A DNA stretch of 64,000 nucleotides from Flabesymbios commensalis (lineage: Eukaryota; Annelida; Polychaeta; Terebellida; Flabelligeridae): the NCBI GenBank assembly GCA_964017125.1, contig OZ024908.1, positions 80,475,499 to 80,539,498 of the forward strand, read 5' to 3'. Shown one piece after another: positions 21,950-31,019 of the stretch. Position numbers and translations under genes: made by a program. The notes under the pieces were generated by a model. It was given only the letters and a program-made list of their open reading frames with translations, did not search any database and was not told the DNA's origin. The number at the start of each line of letters is the position of its first letter. Within the stretch, counting starts at the first letter, position 1.

Positions 21950-24060
21950 CAAATCAAATTGTGTGCCATAACTAAATTTACCCCTCCATCCCAGGATCAA
22001 CCCCCATTTTTTCGTGATGATGTGAAGTGCCTTCTGATCCCAGAATCTACCTTTCCGTCCCAGAATATACCCTCTTTTAAACATCTATATGCGTTATCCC
22101 AGAATCTTCCCTTCCCTTACAAAATATACCCCTAACAAACATCTGCGACCCTCCCAGAATGTAGGCCTACCCCTCCCTCCCCAGAATATACCGGCCCCCT
22201 TTTCAACATTATATGCGCCCCTCCCAGAATCTACCCCTCCCTCCCAGAATAGAATATGCCCTACCTGACAACCATATATGCGACACTCCCATAATCGACC
22301 CCTCCCTCCCAGAATAGAGTCTACCCCAGTATAAAGTGACGCTCCCAGAAACTATGTACCCTTCCTTCCAGAATCTACCCCCCTCCTTTTCTACAACTAT
22401 TTGCGATGCTCCTAGAATCTATCCCGCCCTCTCAGAATCTACCCCGCTCTCCAAGAATATACCCTTCCTCAGATATGCGACTCTCCCAAAATCTACCTAT
22501 CCTTCCAGAACATACCCTCGCCATTATATATGCGACACTCCCATAATATCCTACTGCCTCCCAGAATTTACCTCCTTTTAAACATCTATATATGCGACAC
22601 ACCCGGAATCCACCTTCTGTCCCAAAATATACCCTCCTTTTAAACATATATTTGCGTCCCTTCCAGAATCTGCCCCTCCCTCCCAGCAATAGGATACCCC
22701 CCTTTTTTAGACAACTATATGCGAGACTCCCATAATCCACCCCTCCCTTCCAGAATATATTCCATTTCATATAAAGTGGCGGTCCCAGAATCTATAGCCT
22801 TCTAGCTATTCTTTATAGAATATACCCCTTATTTTCTACAGCTATATGTGACGCTCCCAGAATCTATCTCGCCCTCCCAGAATATAGGCCTACCCCCCTT
22901 AGATATATGTGACCATCTCGTAATCTAGCCTACCCCTCCCACCAGAATATACCCCCTTCTTCACCACTATGTGAAAAGTTCCCATAATCTACCCCTCCCT
23001 CACAGAATTTACCCTTCTTCAAACATCTATGCGACACTCCCGGAATCCACCCCTCCCTCCCAAAATTATACTCCCCTTAAACATAGGCTTAGCCTATACG
23101 CGAGCCTCTCAGAATCTACTATAGGGGAGATCGGGGCTAGTTAAAACGTTTTTCAGAACATTAACCCTATAAAATTTGGTTTTAGAATAATGAAACAAAG
23201 CACTAAATATTATCATTAACCTCGAATGTCAATAAACTAGACAAAAATGTCTATGTTGTAGGCATCATGGATTAAATGTGACTTGACTGACATTTTGTTG
23301 ACTTTTTCAATATAACCCCATATGCGGGGTTAGCTGAAAGAAAGCTGGGGCTTGTTGAAACATCGGTCAATACGTTGTTATTATTAATTGTAACGATGAG
23401 ATAGAGACTTACATTAATTATGTAAAAAACAGCGCTAGGTTGGGCTATGTATGGCAGGGTTGCCCGATTTTGAGCCATTTAGTTGTAATCGTCCCTGAAA
23501 CGGGGCTAGTTGAAACATGTTTCAACCAACCCTATCCATATGTTTCAGCTAACCCCATTTCATGTTTCTACTAACCCCATTTTCAAAGTTTCAACAAGCC
23601 CTGTATCGATGAAGCAACTTTGTACTGACCTCTTTTTAAACAAAAACATTGCAGTGAAGTGCAACATTCACAATACATAGGCCTACCTTTATATAAGGTT
23701 TATAAAGGGAGCAAGGCTAGCTGTAAGCCATACATTATGAACCAGATAATGAACAGATATGCCGTGTCGACCACAATTTAATCAGGACATAAAAAAAGAA
23801 AAACCTGACTCTTCGGGAAAATCTGTAGGGTCTATAGATGTGTTGACTTCTAATACAAAATGAAGCCATATGTAGGCCCTATTACACCTTTGGCATTCGC
23901 TAGGTGTTCACAAGTGATCGCCATGAAGATCATATTCGGGCTTGAGATATCTTGTTACAACACGCCCCGTGATTCAACGAGCCCCGATCTCCCCTGCTCC
24001 CTTTCAGAATATACCCCCTTTTCTACTATATGATTCTCACATAGTTTACCCCTCTCTCCT
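21950..24060. repeat. ~60-bp C-rich minisatellite, split by an insertion
   Basis: About 20 diverged units of 'ctcccagaatctacccctcc', 'ctcccagaatatacccc' and 'aaacatctatatgcgac' run from about 21950 to 23122 and resume at 23996-24060 after the TIR element at 23123-23995. The minus-strand frame (glycine/arginine-rich) merely reflects the repeat. Confidence 0.85.
23123..23995. mobile_element. TIR element inserted in the minisatellite, 873 bp
   Basis: The left end AGGGGAGATCGGGGCT is the exact inverse of the right end AGCCCCGATCTCCCCT, and the similarity runs on for several bases. The interior repeats 'gttgaaac'/'gtttcaac' and 'aaccccat' motifs, possibly transposase-binding sites. It has no transposase frame. 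Target duplication not clear; superfamily unassigned. Confidence 0.75.
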
Positions 24061-24113
24061 GCCTGGATCAGTGTCCATGCTAATAGGAGGAATATAGGCC
24101 TATATCATCCCTG

Positions 24114-24223
24114 CCCAGCAAACATGAGACATTAGCCCAACGTTAGTTTATTGTTGGGCCAACGTCGTAGACGGTGGGCCAACAGTAAACCAACGTTGGC
24201 TCAACGTCTCATGTTTGCCGGGT
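24114..24223. mobile_element. Palindromic MITE, ~110 bp
   Basis: CCCAGCAAACATGAGAC at the left is mirrored by GTCTCATGTTTGCCGGGT at the right. Inner arms pair around CCAACGTT-type segments. Same end type as 10587-10698 and 36098-36191. Confidence 0.7.
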
Positions 24224-24754
24224 GGGGAGTCACATGTGTAACTGTTCAGAGTGTTAGGACTGTGACAGTGTCGCCCACAACTAAGGGGTTGTAGTACAAT
24301 GTAGTAGGCCTATCCTAGATCTTTACCAGTCTATATGCGGACCTTGGCCTTGAGGTGGGCCTGGCGGACGTTCTATATCCCAGCGGGGGGGGGGTGCGAA
24401 CGCACCAGCCTACTGGCCTGATATTTCTATTATATTGGAAAATTAGTAGACTAAATGCCTGAAATGGAAAAACTGCTCTGAGGTCTTGTCTAGCGAAAAC
24501 ATAAGACAGCTAATTTCAGAACACTGAAATCGGATTTGTTCAATTTAGAAGCAACTTTTATTGATCATTTGTTTATGTTCTACCAAATCAGTCATTTTTA
24601 ATAGCTATTAATATTAAAATCAAATCAATGGTTATGTGAATGGTAAATTGGACAATATTTTGCTTGGGGTTGGGTAAAACATTTTAAAAAGCTGTGGGAA
24701 AGCTTGAGTTGCGATTCATAATTTCATTGTGGGCGATAAAACGGAGCGCCTGGC
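24224..24754. other. No recognisable feature
   Basis: Intergenic AT-rich sequence with a short G-run near 24385. No gene seen. Confidence 0.5.
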
Positions 24755-25150
24755 TTGTGGCAGTCGTTGTTATTCTACTCTCAACTAGATGGCATCATGC
24801 ACAAGTGGGCTAAACCACATTTTGACGATTTTGAGAAAAAATCGCGCTGCGACATGAAGTACAGGATAAAATGAATAAATACAAATTACCACAAAAAGGT
24901 CAATATACGAATTTCACGTTCAGGGTTAGACCATTTGGTCATTAAAATTTGTATATTGATCAAGTTGTTGCTATCAATGACATATATTTTCATTGTTTTT
25001 TTAATGTGGGTTAGCCCACTTGTGCAAGATACCATCCTTTTTCTAACGTCAGGGCCCAGGGCCATCTTATTAACTGAGAACTACTTTCGAATCGATATTT
25101 TACTACGCCATCAATTCCAAACTGTGTGGACTGGGGCCATCCAAATTTGA
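24755..25150 (+). repeat. Interspersed repeat carrying one minisatellite-type unit, split by a MITE
   Basis: 24755-24787 ('ggcagtcgttgtt', 'ctactctcaacta') and 25051-25150 ('ggcccagggccatctta', 'cgaatcgatattttactacg', 'ccatcaattccaaa') match the reverse complement of 44813-44970. The piece 'gtgtggactggggccatcc' at 25125-25143 is one copy of the unit that is amplified at 36227-37772. The 249-bp MITE at 24788-25036 plus a few bases of filler separates the halves. Confidence 0.75.
24788..25036. mobile_element. MITE, 249 bp, 34-bp TIRs
   Basis: The left end begins GATGGCATCATGCACAAGTG; the inverse of the right end begins GATGGTATCTTGCACAAGTG. About 31 of 34 positions match, including GGGCTAA. 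It interrupts an older repeat (see 24755-25150). No coding content. Confidence 0.75.
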
Positions 25151-25203
25151 ATAACTTGAACTTTAATAAATCATGCTTAGAGATGGTAGGCCTACATTCA
25201 ATA

Positions 25204-25535
25204 AATTTCAAAAATGTCCAATAAAATTATGCTGAGCGTTGTTTTCGTAACTGCCGACATGCTAAGCCTGAAAAGAAATATTTGACCACCTTCCACAGTT
25301 TTCAGAGCAAGAAAAATGCTGTGCTAGATCAAAATCTGAGCTAAATTATAAAAACGTCCAAAAGATGGCACCTTAATGTTGCAAATTGTTAAAGGGATAC
25401 AGAATCCAAAACATCACCCAGACACTTGAACTTTTTAAAGCAGCTGAAGAAAACTACTGAGATGATGCCGCTGTTGAGAGTTTTAGTTTTTAGATACATC
25501 CGTGCACCCCCCCATCCTGCAATACAGTAACTGTA
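25204..25535 (+). repeat. Interspersed repeat with decayed coding frame, copy 2
   Basis: It matches the minus strand of 16885-17190 over about 300 bp in the opposite orientation. Here the frame corresponding to QTLELFEAAEENY is broken by stops, so this copy is not a gene. Confidence 0.6.
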
Positions 25536-25934
25536 GTAATCCAGGCTGTTAGGGGTTTCTCTGTGCACTTTTGGAAGAAATTATAATTTTTTGCCCAGAT
25601 GATCAGTAACTTGTACTCTTCAGATCCTGATATAGCGCAGTCAATTCTGACACAATTAACACCTAATTAACATCTAATTAGTATCCATAATTTCTATAGG
25701 CTCTGGTCCTCGTCCTCATAAGGACCTTCATCGAACTTAGGCACACCATGACTGCCAAGCGGACAAGTATCCAGCATGCTCCGCATCCCTCCACCCACAA
25801 ATTCTTAAAATAAACCCCCCGTAGCAACCCAGGAACTGGTCTGGATACTATGTCAGATAACCTGTTATATCAAGCTATGCACACAACTCTGTCCGGTCTG
25901 ACATTTTTCACCAAATTGTGACACGGTCTTTTAA
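25536..25934. other. No recognisable feature
   Basis: Includes a G+C-richer stretch near 25700-25830 without an intact frame. Nothing assigned. Confidence 0.45.
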
Positions 25935-26143
25935 CCCATTGGACTCTGACTTGATAAATTACAATTTTTAGCCACTTGATGCTGTGTCTCGCTAGTGCGA
26001 TCCACTTCAAGTGAATAAAAATTGACTAAATATGTCAAATTTAGGTCAATATTATATGATTATCGCATAATAATTCTGGTTATAAATATAAGGCCATTAA
26101 AACATAGGAAAACAAAACCTCAGTCGATGTATGCGCTCCAGGG
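25935..26143. mobile_element. TTAA MITE with internal stem, adjoining the next one
   Basis: It begins CCCATTGGACTC after TTAA (25931-25934) and ends GCGCTCCAGGG just before TTTAA. It has the 'gccacttgatgctgtgtctcg' half-stem of the family. Only one base separates it from the TTAA of the element at 26149. Confidence 0.55.
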
Positions 26144-26148
26144 TTTAA

Positions 26149-26357
26149 CCCTTAAAGCGCTAAATTATTTTTGTATAACTATGGAGAAGAAAATTGTTTT
26201 TTCAATTTAAAATCATCATAAATGTCTTGGTTATCTCTTTCTGATTCGTTTGAATACTTATGTTATGGGTCTACGGCCATTGGAAATATTTTTATTCTTT
26301 CAGCGCGGAGATCGACTTTGGATTCTGACGACTTAGTCGATCCCCGCGCTGTAAGGG
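26149..26357. mobile_element. piggyBac-like MITE, 209 bp, inverse of the 3155 copy
   Basis: TTAA at 26145-26148 and 26358-26361; ends CCCTTAAAGCGCTAAA and CGCGCTGTAAGGG. Read in reverse it matches 3155-3360 over its full length, including 'gattctgacgac' and 'cttatgttatgggtc'. It lies 143 bp upstream of the zinc-finger start codon, inside the probable 5' UTR intron. Confidence 0.8.
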
Positions 26358-26499
26358 TTAACCCCTAGAGTGCTGACGTCGTCTAGAGTTTTGTTAATAA
26401 GCTTGATACAGCCTGTATAGGAGTTTTCATTTTGATGAGTTGTATGTCTCCATGTGCATGATTTACAGTCTATTCAATTGTGTTCTCAGGTTTTACATC

Positions 26500-28407
26500 A
26501 TGGCTAAGAAGAAAAGCAGTGCAGTTCTTGCCACTCTTCATCGCTTTCAGGAAAAGAATCATATCTGTGACACAACACTTGTCTCCTGTGATGGAGGGCG
26601 GTTTGTTGCTCATGCAAGTGTGTTGGCAGCAAACAGTCATGTTCTGGAACAAGCGTTGATGAGATGGAAAAAATGTTCGTACTACATTGAGACTTCACTG
26701 ACTCGCCCAGAACTATTCAACTTCATTCATTTTGCTTACACAGGTGAAAAGAACAATCCATTTTGTGAAGAATTAGTGCGGAGTTGTATGCTAACAAGTG
26801 AACTTGCCACACACGAAGAGAATGTGTTGTCTTTTCTTGCACAGTTTGCAGATAAAGGTTTATTCTGTGACACCACTGTTCACACCACTGAAGATGCTAT
26901 ACAACACAGTCACTCCTATGTTATGGCTGCTATTTATAAATTCATGTCTTCATGTCATGCCTACCTACTTGGTAGCTCTTTCGATATCAAATCTCAGCAC
27001 ATTATTTCACCCTTGAATTTGTACGATAACTACAATATCAATGTCTTCAATTTTCACATTTCTGGTCAGGAATCTGTGCCCTTAAAGAAATTGCTTACTC
27101 AAGAAACACCTCTTAAATGCAATACATGCGACAAGTTTTTTCAAGAGAAAAGTCAGATGAAGACGCACTTGATATTTTGTGAATTGAGAAAAAGTGAAGT
27201 TATAGAGACTTATCAGTGTGATGTGTGCTGCAAAAGTTTCAACAGTCTAGGAGGGTTAAAGGCACATAAAAATACCCACAGTCGTAGCAACAAATTTGTC
27301 TGTGCTTTGTGTGACAATGAATTCATTACCAGAGTTGATTTAAGAATTCACATGGCAATACATTCCAGTGGAAGGCCCCATTATAAATGTACATTTTGTG
27401 GTAAACGCTTCACCACAAAATCTAAACTGAGTGTTCATAGTAAAATACACAGCAATAAAAAATGTTATAAATGTGACTCATGCAATAGAGAATTCAAGTA
27501 TGAGGCATGCCTGAAACAGCATAAATGCAAAAAAGAAGCTGTTGAACCAATAATTAAAGTTAACAATAGGTACTATCCATGCTTCGTTTGTGATAAGATA
27601 TTTGATCGTCGTTCGCACTTGGACATACACATGCGTATACACACAGGAGAGAAAGCTTTCATATGTCATATTTGTGACATGAGATTTTCACAGAAACAGT
27701 CATTGAAAAGACACATCCTGTCACATGCAGGTCATAAACCTTTTTCATGTGATATTTGTGGGAAGAAATTTTCTGATCGAAGAAACCGGGATAGCCACCA
27801 GGAGTGTGCACACAAACCTCATAAATGCAATCTGTGTTTGCAGCGATTCAGTGATGCTTCAAGCCTGGAAATTCACAAAGAGGAACACAAGGATGTCGAC
27901 ATTTATTTGAATTGTAATGACTGCAATAAAATGTTCACCAGGTCTGAAGATTTGTCTGCACACACCTGCAAAAGACATGTGTGTGCGATTTGCTGTAAGA
28001 GATACTACCGGTCTTTCAGTCTGAAGATTCACATGCGTTCACATACAGGGGAAAAGCCTTACTCCTGTAAGCTATGCCACAAAACATTTACTCAGAAAGG
28101 AGATGTCAGGAAACATGAGCGTGTAGTACATAAAAAAGAAAGACCATTTCTCTGTGATGTCTGCTCAAAGGGTTTTAGTGATGCCTCGTTACTTAAGTTG
28201 CACATACAACGTAGACATTCCACTGAAAAACCTCACACTTGTCCCTTGTGTGGCAAAGGTTTTGCTGTGGCAAGTGACCTAAAGAAACATGAGAGGCTTC
28301 ATTCACAGACAAAGCCTTTCATTTGTGATGTATGTGGAACGACGTTTGACGCACGTTTTAAGCTCAAAGAACATCAGAGAAAAATACATATCACCAAGAA
28401 TACATAG
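26500..28407 (+). CDS. BTB-like/C2H2 zinc-finger protein, 15 fingers, 635 aa
   Basis: A probable nuclear sequence-specific DNA-binding regulator. The ATG at 26500 (MAKKKSS) is preferred because TTCTCAG at 26483-26489 looks like a 3' splice site, so the earlier in-frame ATG at 26440 would be intronic. Residues 6-95 resemble a BTB/POZ fold (HICDTTLVSCDGGRFVAHAS, then FIHFAYTGE). Residues 108-200 look like a second diverged BTB segment (FLAQFADKGLFCDTTVHTTE). From about residue 205 to the end come 15 C2H2-type fingers with linkers such as HTGEKPY and HTGEKAF. The first (THLIFC) and fifth (HKCK) end in Cys or lack the last His. No stop or frameshift occurs. BTB-ZF proteins usually dimerise through the BTB and recruit corepressors or Cullin-3. 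No single orthologue can be named. Confidence 0.9.
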   Translation: MAKKKSSAVLATLHRFQEKNHICDTTLVSCDGGRFVAHASVLAANSHVLEQALMRWKKCSYYIETSLTRPELFNFIHFAYTGEKNNPFCEELVRSCMLTSELATHEENVLSFLAQFADKGLFCDTTVHTTEDAIQHSHSYVMAAIYKFMSSCHAYLLGSSFDIKSQHIISPLNLYDNYNINVFNFHISGQESVPLKKLLTQETPLKCNTCDKFFQEKSQMKTHLIFCELRKSEVIETYQCDVCCKSFNSLGGLKAHKNTHSRSNKFVCALCDNEFITRVDLRIHMAIHSSGRPHYKCTFCGKRFTTKSKLSVHSKIHSNKKCYKCDSCNREFKYEACLKQHKCKKEAVEPIIKVNNRYYPCFVCDKIFDRRSHLDIHMRIHTGEKAFICHICDMRFSQKQSLKRHILSHAGHKPFSCDICGKKFSDRRNRDSHQECAHKPHKCNLCLQRFSDASSLEIHKEEHKDVDIYLNCNDCNKMFTRSEDLSAHTCKRHVCAICCKRYYRSFSLKIHMRSHTGEKPYSCKLCHKTFTQKGDVRKHERVVHKKERPFLCDVCSKGFSDASLLKLHIQRRHSTEKPHTCPLCGKGFAVASDLKKHERLHSQTKPFICDVCGTTFDARFKLKEHQRKIHITKNT

Positions 28408-28597
28408 CACCTGTATTATTGATATCACTTGATGTACATAGCACTTAATCACTATATTAATTATTGGTTGTAGTGATTTAAAAAAAATACTTATTGTTTT
28501 TAAGAAACTGTTTTCTTGTTCATATAAATGCAACTATACCTGTAGAGGAAACAGAAAAATTTCATATTTTGATAAACATTACCTTATCGTCATATAA

Positions 28598-28819
28598 CCC
28601 TTTAATCATTGAAATATTTTTGTATAAACCATGCATCGAGACCAAAAAGATTCTTCAATTGGAAATCATAATTCATGTCATAGATAGCGGTTTCTGCTTC
28701 TTTTGAATACAGAAGTTATGGTTCTAAGGCCATTATAAATATTTCACTCTGTCATTTAGATGTCAGGATCTGATGTTTGTAAACGTCAGATTATAAAATC
28801 TGTCCTCACTCTGAACGGG
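28598..28819. mobile_element. Diverged piggyBac-like MITE in the 3' UTR region
   Basis: It starts CCCTTTAATCATTGAAAT after a worn TTAA (reads ATAA) and ends CTGAACGGG before TTAA (28820-28823). It shares 'ttttgtataaaccatg' with 26149 and has a 'gtcagatt'/'gatgtttg' palindromic core. It lies between the zinc-finger stop and its poly(A) signal, so it is probably transcribed. Confidence 0.65.
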
Positions 28820-28884
28820 TTAATGTTAAGATATTATTTTAAATATAAAATTGTCACAAATGTGTCATTGTGAATGTATTAAAA

Positions 28885-28890
28885 AATAAA
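28885..28890 (+). terminator. Poly(A) signal AATAAA, probable end of the zinc-finger gene
   Basis: AATAAA lies 478 nt past the stop codon in an AT-rich setting. It implies a 3' UTR of about 0.5 kb that contains the MITE at 28598-28819. Confidence 0.5.
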
Positions 28891-30650
28891 ATGTGCTAAC
28901 AGTGGGAAAAAATGTGTCTTGAGGTATCTGGGATCAACGGTACTCTAGCTTGAACATCTCTCATTTCCAATACTTTTCTACCAGATAAACATTTCAGGTA
29001 TTTGCCCCTTTTTGGGCCAAGCAAGCTCGAAAGCCAGCTGCCTTAGAATAACAATCCGGATCTAAAGAAAGTACTGTTTATAATAAGATAAACGCCACAG
29101 GTGTTAATTAAAATACTCCGGAGATACATACATGGGGATGGGAGCTTATTAGATTAGTTTCAATGATCATAATTTGATAGTGTACATGATCGTGGGTTTT
29201 ATTCTCAAATCAGGGGGGGGGGGTGTTTATTGGAATATGAGCATTTAGAATAAATACAGTGTTGCAAAGCCCAGTTATGACATACTTCTATTAAATTATG
29301 TTGTTTCTTAAACATGTTAAATGAAGTAGTTTAATTACAATAATATGATGTCTTGTTATTTTTAGGAGAGTTGCCGTAACTTGCTCCATTCAGTGTAGTT
29401 ATTTTCAACTTCAATTGTGTTCAGTTTGTTTATGTGATGACATATTAATTTATATTAACTTTTCAACCACTTGAGTTTGTGTCTTGCTATTGAGATCCAC
29501 AACCTCAAGTGGTTGAAATTACTTATATTTGTTTAAACAATAATTTTATTCTCAATAACAGTGGTTTAACGGTGAACCAGATAATAAAACCGGATTAAAA
29601 ACGGCTACAGTCGTGATTAGCAGGCAAAGTGTTAAACCTCTAATATTTGTTTGACAATATGTTTAGAAACATATTGTCATATAGTGAAACATTTTTGGAT
29701 GTTCACATAAACAGAATTTAGTATCATGTAGCTAAATCTTGAGAATTAAGGTCATGCTATTTACAGTATTCACTAGGCTGTTAAGGTTAATCAATGCTTA
29801 TATAAAAAAGTGTTGCGTAGATCAAGCATGTAGATATGTGTACAGCACTGCGCTGACACTATCACTTCATAGCCAATCCACCGGTCCTCAAATGACGATC
29901 ATATCTTGTTTTCGATAAAGTATTAAGCAGGGGATATCATAATTTGTCCCAATTCGCTTCACAGTCACTTTTGCTACTATAAACCTAACCCTTGTAGGCC
30001 TACAGCTGAATTGTTTGTGTGTATTTTTCATTGACTTGAAGCTGTAATTGCTGATACAATTTCTAGCTTTAAATAAATAATAATAATAAATAAAAATAGT
30101 ATTATTTATGAAAAATAGACATATCCAATATTGAATTATTGGATTAACTAAGCATCTAACAAAAACTATTTTATCAAATTTAGTGATATTCCTATTAATC
30201 TGAAACATTTTTAAAACCGTATATAGGGATGTAGCAGCACAAATTCAAATTCATTTATTTATGCTCCAATCAACTACAATTAATAGGGCCTACATAATAC
30301 ACCAAAAGTGTTTGTTTTGTTAATAATGGATGCAAGGGAAACACATTTTTGGCAATGATTAGAAAGCCAAAAATAATTTTGGTGTGTAAAACAAGGAATT
30401 CAATAAACTATGTATCAAACAGATAAGTGTCAACTTTAAAAAACAATATAAAATTATATATAAACAGCAAAATTTGATATCCATGGGAAAGTGTTGGATT
30501 CACATATGATATATTTTGTTGACATAATCAGATAATGAAATATAAACAGGCCACTTTCCGTTATCACAAGATATTTTTTACTTGCAAATATATAAAACAT
30601 TTAACCACAATAGCACAACTACCAGTGGGATGTTTAAAACTCATGCAACT
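28891..30650. other. Intergenic DNA with one more TTAA-family MITE
   Basis: About 29440-29634 holds an inverted, diverged copy of the stem-loop MITE ('caaccacttgagtttgtgtc', 'gacctcaagtggttgaaa'-type stem, 'ggctacagtcgtgattagc'). The rest is AT-rich, with no gene recognised. Confidence 0.5.
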
Positions 30651-30654
30651 ATGT

Positions 30655-30790
30655 GCAGTGAAAAAACGTGAGATAATAAACTGGGCCAGGAGAACCTCCT
30701 GAGGATGGTGAGATGAATGAGATGACACTGCCCTCCTAACACAGGATTCGAAATTCGAGCCCTGGTGGTCTCTTTTGGCCTTTAACATCT
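30655..30790 (-). mobile_element. Possible tRNA-derived SINE
   Basis: The minus strand contains 'cgaatttcgaatcctg', close to the B-box consensus GGTTCGAATCC, next to 'gagaccaccagggct'. About 130 bp of moderately G+C-rich sequence stands out from its surroundings. No second copy in the window, so the call is tentative. Confidence 0.3.
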
Positions 30791-31019
30791 CATTTCATGT
30801 TTTTTGACATATCAAGGTAAAAAAAATTGGTGGGGTGAGTTGTGGGGGTGCACGTGGGGTGCCTATAGCCCATGGCCCATCAGGGTCAGCAACAAGACAG
30901 CTGTCCCCAAATATGGCCAGCTTAATTAACAGCCCTTTTCAGGTGTTGTTCGAGGGCATATATTGTTGGAGGAATATAATCCATCTTCATGTTTTGAGTG
31001 ATCAAATAAAGACTAGCAT

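Noticed and set aside
22432-22770. Minus-strand 112-codon glycine/arginine-rich frame
   Set aside because: It lies wholly in the C-rich minisatellite and reflects its period.
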